Source: Flavobacterium sp. UBA5153
GTDB lineage: Bacteria > Bacteroidota > Bacteroidia > Flavobacteriales > Flavobacteriaceae
Length of the DNA stretch: 64,000 nucleotides
Assembly (NCBI GenBank): GCA_002413745.1
Contig: DHXP01000058.1
Span: 22,075 to 86,074, forward strand
Direction of reading: 5' to 3'
Part shown: positions 26,289-34,857 of the stretch, in pieces
Numbering within the stretch: the first letter of the stretch is position 1
How the letters are laid out: every line of letters begins with the position of its first letter
Program-made: the position numbers and the translations under genes
Notes under the pieces: model-generated
The model's input: the letters and a program-made list of their open reading frames with translations, nothing else
What the model was told of the DNA's origin: nothing
Databases searched by the model: none

Positions 26289-27209
26289 ATGAAAAAAGAA
26301 TTTTACAGTAACGGAAAACTTTTAATTACCGGAGAATATTTGGTTTTGGATGGTGCAAAAGCTTTTGCATTGCCTACCAAATTTGGGCAAAACTTGATTG
26401 TTGAAGAAGGCGATAATCAAGAAATAAAATGGACGAGTCATGATTTGGACGGAAGTATTTGGTTTGAAGATGCTTTTTTATTTACGGAAATTTCCAAAAA
26501 TAATACTCTTGATAAAACAGAATCAACAAGAAACACCTTATTGAAAATCCTGCACGAAGCCTATTTGTTAAATCCTGATTTTATTATCAATCAATCAAGA
26601 GGATATATTGTTACAACCCAACTTACATTTCCCAGAAATTGGGGTTTGGGAACCTCCTCTACCTTGATCAATAATATTGCACAATGGTTGCAAATTGACG
26701 CCTTTGTTTTATTGAAAAATAGTTTTGGCGGTAGCGGATACGATATTGCCTGTGCTCAAAATGACGGCCCTATTTTGTATTATTTGAAGAATGGCAAGCC
26801 TATTGTCGAAAAAATTAATTTTGACCCTGCATTCTCGGAAAATCTACATTTTGTTTATCTCGATAAAAAACAGAGCAGCAAAGCGGCAATCGCTTCCTAT
26901 TATAACAACAAGAATAAAGATCTGGTAAAAACAATTGCCGGGAACGACAAAATAACTTCAGCCGTTTTAAACGCAAAAACCCTTCAAGATTTCGCCTTGG
27001 CGATAGAAAAACATGAAGCCGAAATGAACACTATTTTAAAAATGCAAACCGCAAAAGAATCCTTGTTTCCTGATTTTAATGGCGCAATAAAAAGTCTTGG
27101 GGCTTGGGGCGGTGATTTCGTTTTGGTAATTTCAAAAAAAAATCCAACAGCATATTTCAAGGAAAAAGGTTATGAAACAATACTTTCGTACAAAGATATG
27201 ATTCTGTAA
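26289..27209 (+). CDS. GHMP-family kinase, probably of the mevalonate pathway
   Basis: 306 residues from the ATG at 26289 (MKKEFYSNGKLLITGEYLVLDG). The N-terminal GKLLITGEYLVLDGAKAFALP block is typical of mevalonate or phosphomevalonate kinases, and the phosphate-binding motif appears as PRNWGLGTSSTLIN near residue 120. The later GGSGYDIACA and LGAWGGDFVLVI fit the GHMP C-terminal region. It lies 118 bp after HMG-CoA reductase, so mevalonate kinase activity is the obvious proposal, although phosphomevalonate kinase or a homologue acting on another alcohol cannot be excluded. It ends in a strong terminator. Confidence 0.85.
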   Translation: MKKEFYSNGKLLITGEYLVLDGAKAFALPTKFGQNLIVEEGDNQEIKWTSHDLDGSIWFEDAFLFTEISKNNTLDKTESTRNTLLKILHEAYLLNPDFIINQSRGYIVTTQLTFPRNWGLGTSSTLINNIAQWLQIDAFVLLKNSFGGSGYDIACAQNDGPILYYLKNGKPIVEKINFDPAFSENLHFVYLDKKQSSKAAIASYYNNKNKDLVKTIAGNDKITSAVLNAKTLQDFALAIEKHEAEMNTILKMQTAKESLFPDFNGAIKSLGAWGGDFVLVISKKNPTAYFKEKGYETILSYKDMIL

Positions 27210-27212
27210 AAT

Positions 27213-27248
27213 AAAAAATCCCGTTCAGCTTGGCGAACGGGATTTTTT
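27213..27248. terminator. Bidirectional terminator between the GHMP kinase and PpiD-like genes
   Basis: AAAAAATCCCGTTC (27213-27226) pairs perfectly with GAACGGGATTTTTT (27235-27248) across an 8-nt loop; A- and T-runs on the two sides let it serve both convergent genes. Confidence 0.92.
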
Positions 27249-27268
27249 TATGACTAAAACTCTTTCAT

Positions 27269-29368
27269 CTAGTAATTAAAATCTTTTCTATTATCTTTAA
27301 TTTCGGCATTCCCTTTTAATGCAGGAATAACTCTGTTGCTATCACCAGCGCTTTGAGCTTTTAGTTTAGCTACATAATCTTTATGGTTATTCAAAACTGG
27401 CGCTTTCACGATGCTGATGTTTTTCACCACATAAACTCCAGTATTCCCTTCGATTGGAGCAGACAATTTGCCGGCCGCCAATGCAAATGCATTTCCTACC
27501 ACTTTAGGTTCTTGACCCACGCCGCCTGTCAAAACCGGATTTTCCATCGTAACGTCTGTTGCTTGTTGTACCGTTGAACCAGTGGTTTTTGCAATAGCTT
27601 CTAACGAAGTTCCAGCCATTTTGGCCTTAATCAACTCCGCTTTTTTCTTGTTTTTAAGAATAGGTTCCACATAAGGTCTAACCAAATCAACGGCCACCAA
27701 TCCTGACTTATTTATTTTTATGACTTTTGCGATCACGTGTCCTAAATTGGCCACTTCAAATCTTTTTACAACTCCTAGATCAGTCCCGTCTTCAAATGCC
27801 CATCTTATAATATTTCTTTGGTTACCCAAAGAACCGAAAGATTCATCCATGGCTTTCACGGTAACTGGAGGCGCAATGGTAAGCTTCATTGCTGCAGCTG
27901 CCTTATCAAAATCTTTATCGGTTGCTTCCATTTCAAATTTAGTTGCCTCTGTAAACACTTTGTCTGAAGTAGCCTCTGAAGCTTCAATTTTTTGGGCTAT
28001 GGTAGCCAAACGAATACCGTCTTGCTTATCCGCAATTTTGATGATATGGAAACCAAAAGGCGTTTCAACCAACCCAACTTTCCCAATAGGATTGTTGAAA
28101 ACGAAATCATTAAAAGGTTTTACCATTTGGTTTTGACCAAAATAACCCAAATCACCCCCTTGTTGCGCCGATGAATCATCAGAATTTGTAAAAGCTAACA
28201 TCAGGAAACTATCCGGATTTGCATTAACCTGGGCCAAAATAGCTTCTGCTTTTGCTTTAGCTTGTTCTTTTGTACGTTTTTCTTTTTGGTTTGGAACTTG
28301 AGTTCCTTCATAGCTGATCAATATGTGACTTGCCTTTGCATTTACACCCACTTTTCTGCCCAATGATTTTGAAATACAATAGTATTTTCCAAATACATAA
28401 GGACCATAAATTTCTCCTGGAGCCAAGTTGTATAATTTATCGGCGTCAACAGCCGGCAAATCTTTTTTGGCAACATAGGTTGAGTCGTAAGGAACATCAG
28501 AATTTGAATTTACAAACTCGATTGTGTTTTTCGCTGATTTGAATCCTGGCAAAGTGTCGTTTTTACCTTTAGCTTGGTTGTAAACCACGCTTCCTGACAA
28601 CAATCCGTTTATTTTTGCTTTAATATCACTTTCATCTTCTGCCGAAGCTTTGTCTTCAATCAAAACATATTCTATTTCACGAGTTTCATCGGCTTTGTAT
28701 TTTTTCTCGTTTTTCTTCATAAAATCCACAATCTCTGCATCGGTAACTTTTACCTCACTGTCTTTAATTGTTGAATATAATCCGGCAACATAAGCAAAAT
28801 TCACTTTGTTTGCTTCCATTTCATATTTCAATTTTCCTTCACTTTCGGTGGTATAAATACCTGATTTTATTAAAGTATTGTAAATTTGAAACTTGGCGTT
28901 AAGCTCGGCGTCCTTTTCTCTTTCTTTTAAAACCTTTGCTTGTTCTGGATTTGATTTGAAGTATTCTTTGAATTTTGCAACGTCAAAAACTCCGGCAGCA
29001 TTCAAAAAAAGTGGATTTTTTCCAATGTTTTGATCTGTTTTCAAAACTTCCATTATGTGTTTTTCACCTACTCTCAATCCTAATTTATCAAATTCAGAGG
29101 TTAGTAAGGCCACGGAAACTTCTTGATCCCAAACTCTATTAGCCGCTGCTGTTGAAGTAATCCCTTCGCCACTTTTTTCAACATTACTTACTTTTACCCT
29201 GAAATCTTCAAATGAAATATCCTTTCCATTTATGCTTCCCACATCTTTTGAACTTTTACCAAAGTTCCCTTTGTTAAAAAGACTTGGTACTAGAAATGCA
29301 AATAATGCGAATGCAATAACTACTATCATTAAAGCGGAACGTTGTCTAATTTTTGCTAAAACTGCCAT
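27269..29368 (-). CDS. PpiD/SurA-like membrane-anchored peptidyl-prolyl isomerase
   Basis: 699 residues from the ATG at 29366-29368; the frame opens 14 codons earlier without support. An N-terminal anchor (MAVLAKIRQRSALMIVVIAFALFAFLV) leads into a SurA_N-like chaperone region (about 40-220). A PPIC rotamase domain at about 330-450 carries KASHILISYEG, the GGDLGYFGQNQMV stretch and ETPFGFHIIKI. A second chaperone-like half follows. It is expected to sit in the inner membrane facing the periplasm and help outer-membrane and secreted proteins fold. It is the last gene of the leftward cluster coaX-OMP-lptC-CorC, which suits an envelope-biogenesis role. Confidence 0.92.
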   Translation of the reverse strand: MAVLAKIRQRSALMIVVIAFALFAFLVPSLFNKGNFGKSSKDVGSINGKDISFEDFRVKVSNVEKSGEGITSTAAANRVWDQEVSVALLTSEFDKLGLRVGEKHIMEVLKTDQNIGKNPLFLNAAGVFDVAKFKEYFKSNPEQAKVLKEREKDAELNAKFQIYNTLIKSGIYTTESEGKLKYEMEANKVNFAYVAGLYSTIKDSEVKVTDAEIVDFMKKNEKKYKADETREIEYVLIEDKASAEDESDIKAKINGLLSGSVVYNQAKGKNDTLPGFKSAKNTIEFVNSNSDVPYDSTYVAKKDLPAVDADKLYNLAPGEIYGPYVFGKYYCISKSLGRKVGVNAKASHILISYEGTQVPNQKEKRTKEQAKAKAEAILAQVNANPDSFLMLAFTNSDDSSAQQGGDLGYFGQNQMVKPFNDFVFNNPIGKVGLVETPFGFHIIKIADKQDGIRLATIAQKIEASEATSDKVFTEATKFEMEATDKDFDKAAAAMKLTIAPPVTVKAMDESFGSLGNQRNIIRWAFEDGTDLGVVKRFEVANLGHVIAKVIKINKSGLVAVDLVRPYVEPILKNKKKAELIKAKMAGTSLEAIAKTTGSTVQQATDVTMENPVLTGGVGQEPKVVGNAFALAAGKLSAPIEGNTGVYVVKNISIVKAPVLNNHKDYVAKLKAQSAGDSNRVIPALKGNAEIKDNRKDFNY

Positions 29369-29476
29369 TTTTATTGTTGTTAATTTTATATTCAGTTTGC
29401 GAAAATACAATTATCTAATTAATAATTATACTCGTAGCGTTATAATTTACAAGAAATTTTAATTTAATAAAAAAAA

Positions 29477-30736
29477 TCAATCTTTTACTGTCATTTTGAC
29501 CAATTCTATTTTATTGTTTGTGGCTTCTTCAATTATAAAATGATAGATTCCTATGGTAATCACATCGCCTTTTTGAGGAATTTCCTTAGTAAAATCTACG
29601 ATGAAACCACCAAGGGTTCCGTAAGAATCGCTTTCAGGAATATTGAGTTTATAGGTCTGGTTCAAATATTCGACATCAAACCGGGTCGAAAAAACATAAA
29701 CGCCATCTTCAATTTCTTTTTCAATCAATTCCTCATCTGAATCATGTTCGTCTTCAATTTCGCCAAAAAGCTCTTCCACAATATCTTCTATCGTTATTAT
29801 TCCAGACGTCCCTCCATATTCGTCAAGCACGACGGCTACACTTTTTCGCTTTTTGGTAAGCAAATTCATTGCGTCTTTAATATAGATTGTTTCGGGTACA
29901 AATTCAACAGGGATTACGATCGACTTGATGCTTTTGGGTTTTTTGAATAAGTCAAATGAATGTACATAACCAATGATGTCATCGAGCGAGTTCTGATAAA
30001 CCACAATCTTGGAATATCCTGTTTCTATAAACAATTCTTTTAAGTCAGCCACAGAATCAAACAGGTCGATCGCCACGATTTCGGTTCTGGGACTCATAAT
30101 GTCTCTGGCTTTTACTCCCGAGAACTCTAAGGCGTTTTGAAACATTTGAATTTCAGAATCCATCTCTTCGTGATCTTCAATGGTACTCATTTGCTCGGTA
30201 ATATAATTTCCAAGTTCTGCTTTACTAAAATATAATGGAATATAATCCCCTTCGGTTTTAAAGAATTTTTTCAGGACAAAATCCGAAACCCAGATAAAAA
30301 AGGAAGAGATAAAATAAAACAAAACATAAAAACCATAAGCCGGAAGCGCAAAAAACTTCATGAGCGTGTTAGCATAAATTTGAAAAAAAACTTTTGGCAG
30401 AAACTCTGATGTTATCAAAACAATTATTGTGGACAGCAGGGTTTGAATTATCAAATTCAAAAATTCGGAAAAATGATACCCCAAAAACGCTATCCAATGC
30501 ATCAATAAATCTCCCATAAAAAACCCGTAAACCACCAGTGCCACATTGTTTCCAATGAGCATGGCAGCGATAAATTTAGATGGCTTTTCGGTGAGTTTTG
30601 TTAGGATGCCAGAAAGAAAACTGTCTTGTTTTTTTTCTATTTCAAGATAAATTTTATTGGAAGAAATGAAAGCAATTTCCATTCCCGAAAAGAAGGCGCA
30701 TAGTATTAGACACAATATTATAATACTAATTTCCAT
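29477..30736 (-). CDS. DUF21/CBS/CorC_HlyC membrane protein
   Basis: 419 residues. An N-terminal DUF21 (CNNM) domain with about four membrane segments (1-180, starting SIIILCLILCAFFSGMEIAFISS) is followed by a CBS pair (about 205-325, with VKARDIMSPRTEIVAIDL and the VAVVLDEYGGTSGIITIEDIVEELFGEI block) and a C-terminal CorC_HlyC domain (about 340-415). Proteins of this build are linked to Mg2+/Co2+ export or tolerance; older hemolysin labels are misleading. GldE of gliding bacteria is a relative, but its usual neighbour gldD is absent here. A 64-residue membrane protein gene lies 3 bp upstream. Confidence 0.9.
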   Translation of the reverse strand: MEISIIILCLILCAFFSGMEIAFISSNKIYLEIEKKQDSFLSGILTKLTEKPSKFIAAMLIGNNVALVVYGFFMGDLLMHWIAFLGYHFSEFLNLIIQTLLSTIIVLITSEFLPKVFFQIYANTLMKFFALPAYGFYVLFYFISSFFIWVSDFVLKKFFKTEGDYIPLYFSKAELGNYITEQMSTIEDHEEMDSEIQMFQNALEFSGVKARDIMSPRTEIVAIDLFDSVADLKELFIETGYSKIVVYQNSLDDIIGYVHSFDLFKKPKSIKSIVIPVEFVPETIYIKDAMNLLTKKRKSVAVVLDEYGGTSGIITIEDIVEELFGEIEDEHDSDEELIEKEIEDGVYVFSTRFDVEYLNQTYKLNIPESDSYGTLGGFIVDFTKEIPQKGDVITIGIYHFIIEEATNNKIELVKMTVKD

Positions 30737-30739
30737 AAA

Positions 30740-30934
30740 TTAGGGTTTCTTGTTTTTGTCTTCAAACTTCTTTGCAAATCTTCTTCTGAAGAAAAACATA
30801 AATACGGCCAGTCCTGCAATCACAAGACTTAACCGAGGTGTTGCATTGACGTCATTCCATTTGATAATCGCATCATAAATAAAATAGGCTCCAAAGACGA
30901 GATAAATGTAGGGCGTGTATTTAAGGTAACTCAT
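30740..30934 (-). CDS. Small two-helix membrane protein
   Basis: 64 residues, not recognised as a named family. Two membrane segments (about 8-25, YIYLVFGAYFIYDAII, and 34-50, LSLVIAGLAVFMFFF) are followed by a strongly basic tail (RRRFAKKFEDKNKKP), which by the positive-inside rule should be cytoplasmic. It sits 3 bp before the CorC-type gene and 16 bp after lptC, so it is part of the same leftward operon. Confidence 0.75.
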   Translation of the reverse strand: MSYLKYTPYIYLVFGAYFIYDAIIKWNDVNATPRLSLVIAGLAVFMFFFRRRFAKKFEDKNKKP

Positions 30935-30950
30935 AATTTAGGTGTAAGAT

Positions 30951-31505
30951 TTATTCGGCTGTGGCGACTTCGCCCATTATTTTTTGTGAGTTGATGATTT
31001 TGAAATCTTTGCTGAAATCGATTCCTTGTCCGTTTGAAACTCCCTTCGGGTCTGTGAATTTAAAGTTTTTTTCGGTAAAAAACCAGTCATTCTTTTGGTC
31101 GAAATACAATTGCTCGGTTTCCAGTGTTTGCCCGTCTTGAGCCGTGATTTTTACATTCCCTTTTAAATCAATAATATTTGTCACCCTGTAAGAAACAGCA
31201 TAATCTGATTTAATAAATGTTTTTTTCGCCTTATTGTCATATAAAGTAACATCAATTCCTTTTGGAAATTCCGTGAAGGGAAAATCCACATTGGAAAACT
31301 CCAGCATTTTTGGACTCACTAAAATGGCTTTTATACGACCGGAATCCGTGTATTTCAAGTTTATTTTATCAGCATCACCATTGGGCACAAACTCCGAAAA
31401 ATTTATTTTTTGCACTTCTTTAAAATTACTTTCACATCCAAAAAACAGTGTCACGGCAATAACCGTGACAAATGGAAGGATTCTGTATTTTTTTAATGAA
31501 GTCAT
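30951..31505 (-). CDS. lptC: LPS export protein LptC
   Basis: 184 residues. The N-terminus is a lipoprotein-type signal with lipobox LFFGC (Cys near residue 24). The rest fits the LptC/OstA beta-jellyroll: TDSGRIKAILVSPKMLEFSN, then PFTEFPKGIDVTLYDNK, the TNIIDLKGNVKIT block and LETEQLYFDQKNDWFFTE. LptC passes lipopolysaccharide from the LptBFG complex to the periplasmic LptA bridge. In Bacteroidota it is commonly a lipoprotein instead of having a simple anchor. Neighbours (outer-membrane protein, PpiD) support an envelope role. Confidence 0.9.
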   Translation of the reverse strand: MTSLKKYRILPFVTVIAVTLFFGCESNFKEVQKINFSEFVPNGDADKINLKYTDSGRIKAILVSPKMLEFSNVDFPFTEFPKGIDVTLYDNKAKKTFIKSDYAVSYRVTNIIDLKGNVKITAQDGQTLETEQLYFDQKNDWFFTEKNFKFTDPKGVSNGQGIDFSKDFKIINSQKIMGEVATAE

Positions 31506-31554
31506 ACGCTAAACTTACAAAGTTATGTGTAATTATTAAGTGCCTCTTTGAGTA

Positions 31555-32805
31555 TTAGTGGAATTTTGTCTTTTCAAACCATTTATCATTAAGTGAAAAA
31601 CCTACGCTCAGGATGGCATAATTTTCTTGAACCAAGTTCGAGGCCGTCGTTCCCTTTTTTCCCAATTCAAAGCCAAAATTTACATTGGAAAAAGAACCTG
31701 TTACAGGCAGCCCTACTCCAAGGGTAAGCCCTGCGTCATTTATCGATTCTGAATTGATTACCATTCCCGTTTTTTCATACTTAAGACCTGCCCTGTAAAC
31801 GACTCTCTTGGCGTAGCTCGTAAACGAGTTGTAGTTGGGGATATAAAATCCACCAACGCTGTATTTTGTATATTTTTCGTAGGTTACGTTGTCAATTTTA
31901 TTATAACTATTAGCTAAACTACCTTTGTTTTGCAAAGTGATTTCTGCCCCTAACAGCCATTTTCGAGATTCCCCTATTCCTGCCCCGAGTGAAAATTTAC
32001 TTGGTAATTTTAAATTGGTTTGATTTTTTTGATTCTCAAGTTCATCGACAACTCTTATATCGAACGCTGAATCAAAAGTTACCGTAGAAATATTTCTCGT
32101 ATTTTGAGACACTAGGGTGCTCTCCGGAGAAAAATTCATGCTGCTGAAAAAGGTTAGTTTTTTAGTGATTTTGGATTGGTACATCATTCCAAAATCAAAA
32201 TTCACTCCCGATAAATAGGCAGTATTCAATTCACGGGAACCTATGGGAACAAATGGGAAAAACTCTAGACTATTCGTTTCTATTTTTCCAAAATTATAAT
32301 GCACATCGGCACCAATGCTTAAATTTGGGGCTATTTTATATCCCAACCCCAAAAATACTTTATTCAAACCGCCTGTTCCGTTAAAACGTTTGCTGTTTTG
32401 GGTAACATCTGTACTTATAGATTCAATTTTATATCCCACCGAAGAATATGGAATCAATCCAAAACCTACCCCAAATTTCCCCAAAGGCAGCCCTATAGCC
32501 AGATAATCCAACGTTGTCCTTCGTGTACTTGCCAATTGACTATCGGTTTTCAATTTAGTGGTATTATAACTTCCTCCAAGGCTAAAAGTGGTCAATTTCA
32601 AATTTGCAAAACCCGCAGGGTTTTGCAAATTGATATGAATACTGTCCGGCATTATTGACAATCCAGCCATGGAACGATTTTCCAGCGTTCCCTTAAATCT
32701 AACGTCACCAATTCCATAAAAAGAATATGGTGATGAAGTTCCTTCTTGGGCAAAAGACATTAATGACAAAAACAAACAAGCGCTTATTATAATTTTTTTA
32801 ATCAT
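31555..32805 (-). CDS. Outer-membrane beta-barrel protein of unknown role
   Basis: 416 residues with a signal peptide (MIKKIIISACLFLSLMSFAQ). The mature protein is made of alternating hydrophobic/polar strands with frequent aromatic girdle residues and has an early NLQNPAGFANL motif, reminiscent of FadL/OmpP1-type or PorV-like barrels. It ends in SVGFSLNDKWFEKTKFH. The function is unknown; a transport or secretion-associated barrel is most likely. It overlaps the end of coaX by 8 bp and precedes lptC by 49 bp, so it is in the same operon. Confidence 0.75.
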   Translation of the reverse strand: MIKKIIISACLFLSLMSFAQEGTSSPYSFYGIGDVRFKGTLENRSMAGLSIMPDSIHINLQNPAGFANLKLTTFSLGGSYNTTKLKTDSQLASTRRTTLDYLAIGLPLGKFGVGFGLIPYSSVGYKIESISTDVTQNSKRFNGTGGLNKVFLGLGYKIAPNLSIGADVHYNFGKIETNSLEFFPFVPIGSRELNTAYLSGVNFDFGMMYQSKITKKLTFFSSMNFSPESTLVSQNTRNISTVTFDSAFDIRVVDELENQKNQTNLKLPSKFSLGAGIGESRKWLLGAEITLQNKGSLANSYNKIDNVTYEKYTKYSVGGFYIPNYNSFTSYAKRVVYRAGLKYEKTGMVINSESINDAGLTLGVGLPVTGSFSNVNFGFELGKKGTTASNLVQENYAILSVGFSLNDKWFEKTKFH

Positions 32806-33532
32806 TTTTGATTTTATATTGAAATATTTGGTTCAAACTTTCCAAAAGGAAATTTGAATTGGCAAATATGGTATTTTTTAATCGGTTAGCCAAAAAATCT
32901 GTGTCTCCACCAGTTAAAATTATTATAAAATTTGAATAAAGTGATTTATATTCGTCTATAAAACCGTCAATCTCATAAACCAACCCATTTACCACACCCG
33001 AATGAATTGATTCTGAGGTTGATTTTCCGATGAAATGTTTTGGACTTTCCGGGGTTAACAATGGCAGTTTTGCAGTATAATAATGTAATGCTTCATACCG
33101 TAATCGTAATCCAGGCGTGATGGCTCCGCCAAGATAATTATTATTCTCATCAATAAAATCATAGGTTACACAAGTTCCAACATCAATAACCAACCGGTTC
33201 CGGTTGGGAAACTGAAGAGTTGCACCCGATGCAAGCACCATTCGATCAATTCCTAAAGTTTGGGGCGTTTCATAACCGTTGAAAAACGGAAATGGGTCAT
33301 TATGGGAAACAAAATGAATATTAAGAGTGCTTTTAAGATCAGAAAAAGATTGTTTTTCGACATCCGAGACAGATGCGACAACTAAATTGGTTATCTTTTT
33401 ATGGGTTTTCAAAATGTTTTGAATGCTTTTTTGGAGTTCTGTTTTCATAAAAACAAATGTCTCCAAGATGGTATTGCCCTCAAACACAGCTCCTTTAATT
33501 CTGGTATTCCCAATATCAATAGCTAAAATCAT
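32798..33532 (-). CDS. coaX: Type III pantothenate kinase
   Basis: 244 residues, normal for CoaX. Motifs of the acetate-and-sugar-kinase fold are in order: LAIDIGNTRIKGAVF (phosphate-1), QTLGIDRMVLASGA, LVIDVGTCVTYDFID (phosphate-2) and GGAITPGLRLRYEALHYYTAKLP. It catalyses the first step of coenzyme A synthesis and, unlike type I enzymes, is not feedback-inhibited by CoA. It heads the leftward cluster that ends with the PpiD-like gene and overlaps the outer-membrane protein gene by 8 bp. Confidence 0.97.
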   Translation of the reverse strand: MILAIDIGNTRIKGAVFEGNTILETFVFMKTELQKSIQNILKTHKKITNLVVASVSDVEKQSFSDLKSTLNIHFVSHNDPFPFFNGYETPQTLGIDRMVLASGATLQFPNRNRLVIDVGTCVTYDFIDENNNYLGGAITPGLRLRYEALHYYTAKLPLLTPESPKHFIGKSTSESIHSGVVNGLVYEIDGFIDEYKSLYSNFIIILTGGDTDFLANRLKNTIFANSNFLLESLNQIFQYKIKND

Positions 33533-33583
33533 AATTTATATTTAACGACGCGAAGTTACGAATAGATTTTTTTTAATAATTGT

Positions 33584-33614
33584 TTTGTATAAATTAAAAA
33601 TCATTCTATATTTG
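33584..33614 (+). promoter_or_regulatory. tRNA-Phe promoter
   Basis: TTTG (33584-33587), exactly 19 bp of spacer and TATATTTG (33607-33614) make a perfect Bacteroidota promoter, 16 bp before the tRNA 5' end. Confidence 0.85.
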
Positions 33615-33630
33615 CACCCGCATTAAGAAC

Positions 33631-33703
33631 GGTACCTTAGCTCAGATGGTAGAGCAATGGACTGAAAATCCATGTGTCCCTGGTTCGATCCCTGGAGGTA
33701 CCA
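33631..33703 (+). tRNA. tRNA-Phe (GAA)
   Basis: 73 nt without encoded CCA. Acceptor stem GGTACCT/AGGTACC with discriminator A; D-arm GCTC-AGATGGTA-GAGC; anticodon stem ATGGA/TCCAT around loop CTGAAAA, giving anticodon GAA; T-arm CCTGG-TTCGATC-CCTGG-type stem with the standard TTCGA loop. It has its own promoter and terminator. Confidence 0.97.
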
Positions 33704-33709
33704 CTTTAA

Positions 33710-33743
33710 AAAAAACTCATCCGCTTTGTGTGATGGGTTTTTT
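33710..33743 (+). terminator. Terminator of tRNA-Phe
   Basis: AAAAAACTCATC (33710-33721) pairs with GATGGGTTTTTT (33732-33743), one G-T pair, 10-nt loop, ending in a T-run. It starts 7 nt after the tRNA. Confidence 0.85.
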
Positions 33744-33913
33744 GCTTTCATACCCTTTTGACTGTTTCTGATTTTTCAAAAAGCCTTGACCACCATTATA
33801 CTAATTACCTTATCCTTCAGGATTTAAGCAAAGTGTCATAGACTTTTGACTACAGGTTTATTTGCCTTAAACGGCTTAAATCAAGGGTTGTAAAAACGGA
33901 ATAAAAAAAATTA

Positions 33914-33945
33914 TTCGAAAAAATAGAACATGTTTGATATATTTG
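33914..33945 (+). promoter_or_regulatory. satP promoter candidate
   Basis: TATATTTG at 33938-33945 is an exact -7 element, with TTCG 20 bp upstream at 33914-33917. It implies a leader of about 220 nt before the acetate transporter ATG. Confidence 0.5.
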
Positions 33946-33957
33946 TGAACTCTAAGT

Positions 33958-34068
33958 AAGTCAAAAGTTTAAAAGTCGTAAAGTCAAAAGAGGTAATTTC
34001 AATTAAAACAATTTAAAATCAATACATTGCATCATTTCATATAATTTAAAAACACGACATTATGTCGT
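33958..34068. repeat. Direct repeats and hairpin in the satP leader
   Basis: AAGTCAAAAG occurs at 33958-33967 and 33981-33990. A perfect inverted repeat ACGACAT-T-ATGTCGT lies at 34054-34068 with A-runs before and a T-run after it. The 468-bp gap 33704-34171 holds only the tRNA terminator, the promoter and these elements; I see no gene in it. Confidence 0.55.
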
Positions 34069-34171
34069 TTTTACTACTTATATAAACAGAAAGTGGCTTT
34101 TCCTCAATTAGAAGGAATAAAAATTACATATTGAAACTAACAAAAATAACTTTAAATTTTATTTAATCTTT

Positions 34172-34732
34172 ATGGAACAAATTATCAAAGACACTACAGC
34201 CAATCCAGCACCATTAGGACTTTTTGGGTTTGGGATGACTACTATTTTATTAAACTTTCATAATGCAGGATTCTACGAACTCAATTCAATGATTATGGGA
34301 ATGGGATTGTTTATTGGTGGCACACAGCAAGTGATTGCTGGAATTATGGAATGGAAAAAAGGAAATACCTTTGGCATGTCGGCATTCACATCCTATGGTT
34401 TTTTTTGGATATCACTTGTCGCGTTATGGATGCTTCCCTTGTTAGGAGTAGCAAAACCTGATGGGATTTCAATGGGATTTTATTTGGGCCTTTGGGGTTT
34501 ATTTACATTGGCTTTTTTCATAGGAACACTTAACGGAAACACTATTGGAAAACTTATTTTTGGTTCTCTAATTGTTTTATTTATACTATTGTCTGCCGCT
34601 AGTTTTACTGGGAATGAAAATATTCATAGAATTGCGGGTTATGAGGGAATTTTTTGTGGTTTTTTTGCCTTTTATGAAGGAGCCGCAATAATAATCAACG
34701 AAAAATTAGGAAGAAAAATATTGCCTCTATAA
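34172..34732 (+). CDS. satP: Acetate/succinate transporter of the GPR1/FUN34/YaaH family
   Basis: 186 residues. The family signature NPAPLGLFGFGMTT lies at about 11-24, and six membrane segments follow, as in the hexameric SatP channel. The FHNAGFYELNSM and GIMEWKKGNTFGMSAFTSYGFFW stretches are also conserved. It imports acetate across the inner membrane. The neighbouring acs gene activates acetate to acetyl-CoA, so the pair forms an acetate-scavenging unit. The long leader with repeats and a hairpin may carry regulation. Confidence 0.93.
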   Translation: MEQIIKDTTANPAPLGLFGFGMTTILLNFHNAGFYELNSMIMGMGLFIGGTQQVIAGIMEWKKGNTFGMSAFTSYGFFWISLVALWMLPLLGVAKPDGISMGFYLGLWGLFTLAFFIGTLNGNTIGKLIFGSLIVLFILLSAASFTGNENIHRIAGYEGIFCGFFAFYEGAAIIINEKLGRKILPL

Positions 34733-34774
34733 AATAACGCAAGTTTCTTTTAACAACCATAAAATACCTATTCA

Positions 34775-34782
34775 TATATTTG
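34775..34782 (+). promoter_or_regulatory. acs -7 element
   Basis: TATATTTG is an exact -7 element 75 bp before the acs ATG; no good -33 is seen. It suggests that acs can be transcribed separately from satP. Confidence 0.4.
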
Positions 34783-34857
34783 ACAGACAATAGGTTTTAA
34801 AATTCATTAACTTTAGACTTTAGCACCAAGACTTTTATAAATAGAAAAAAATCTGAT

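Noticed and set aside
29477-30736. Calling the CBS protein GldE or a hemolysin
   Set aside because: The domain build fits both names loosely, but gldD is not adjacent and hemolytic activity is not supported for CorC_HlyC proteins.
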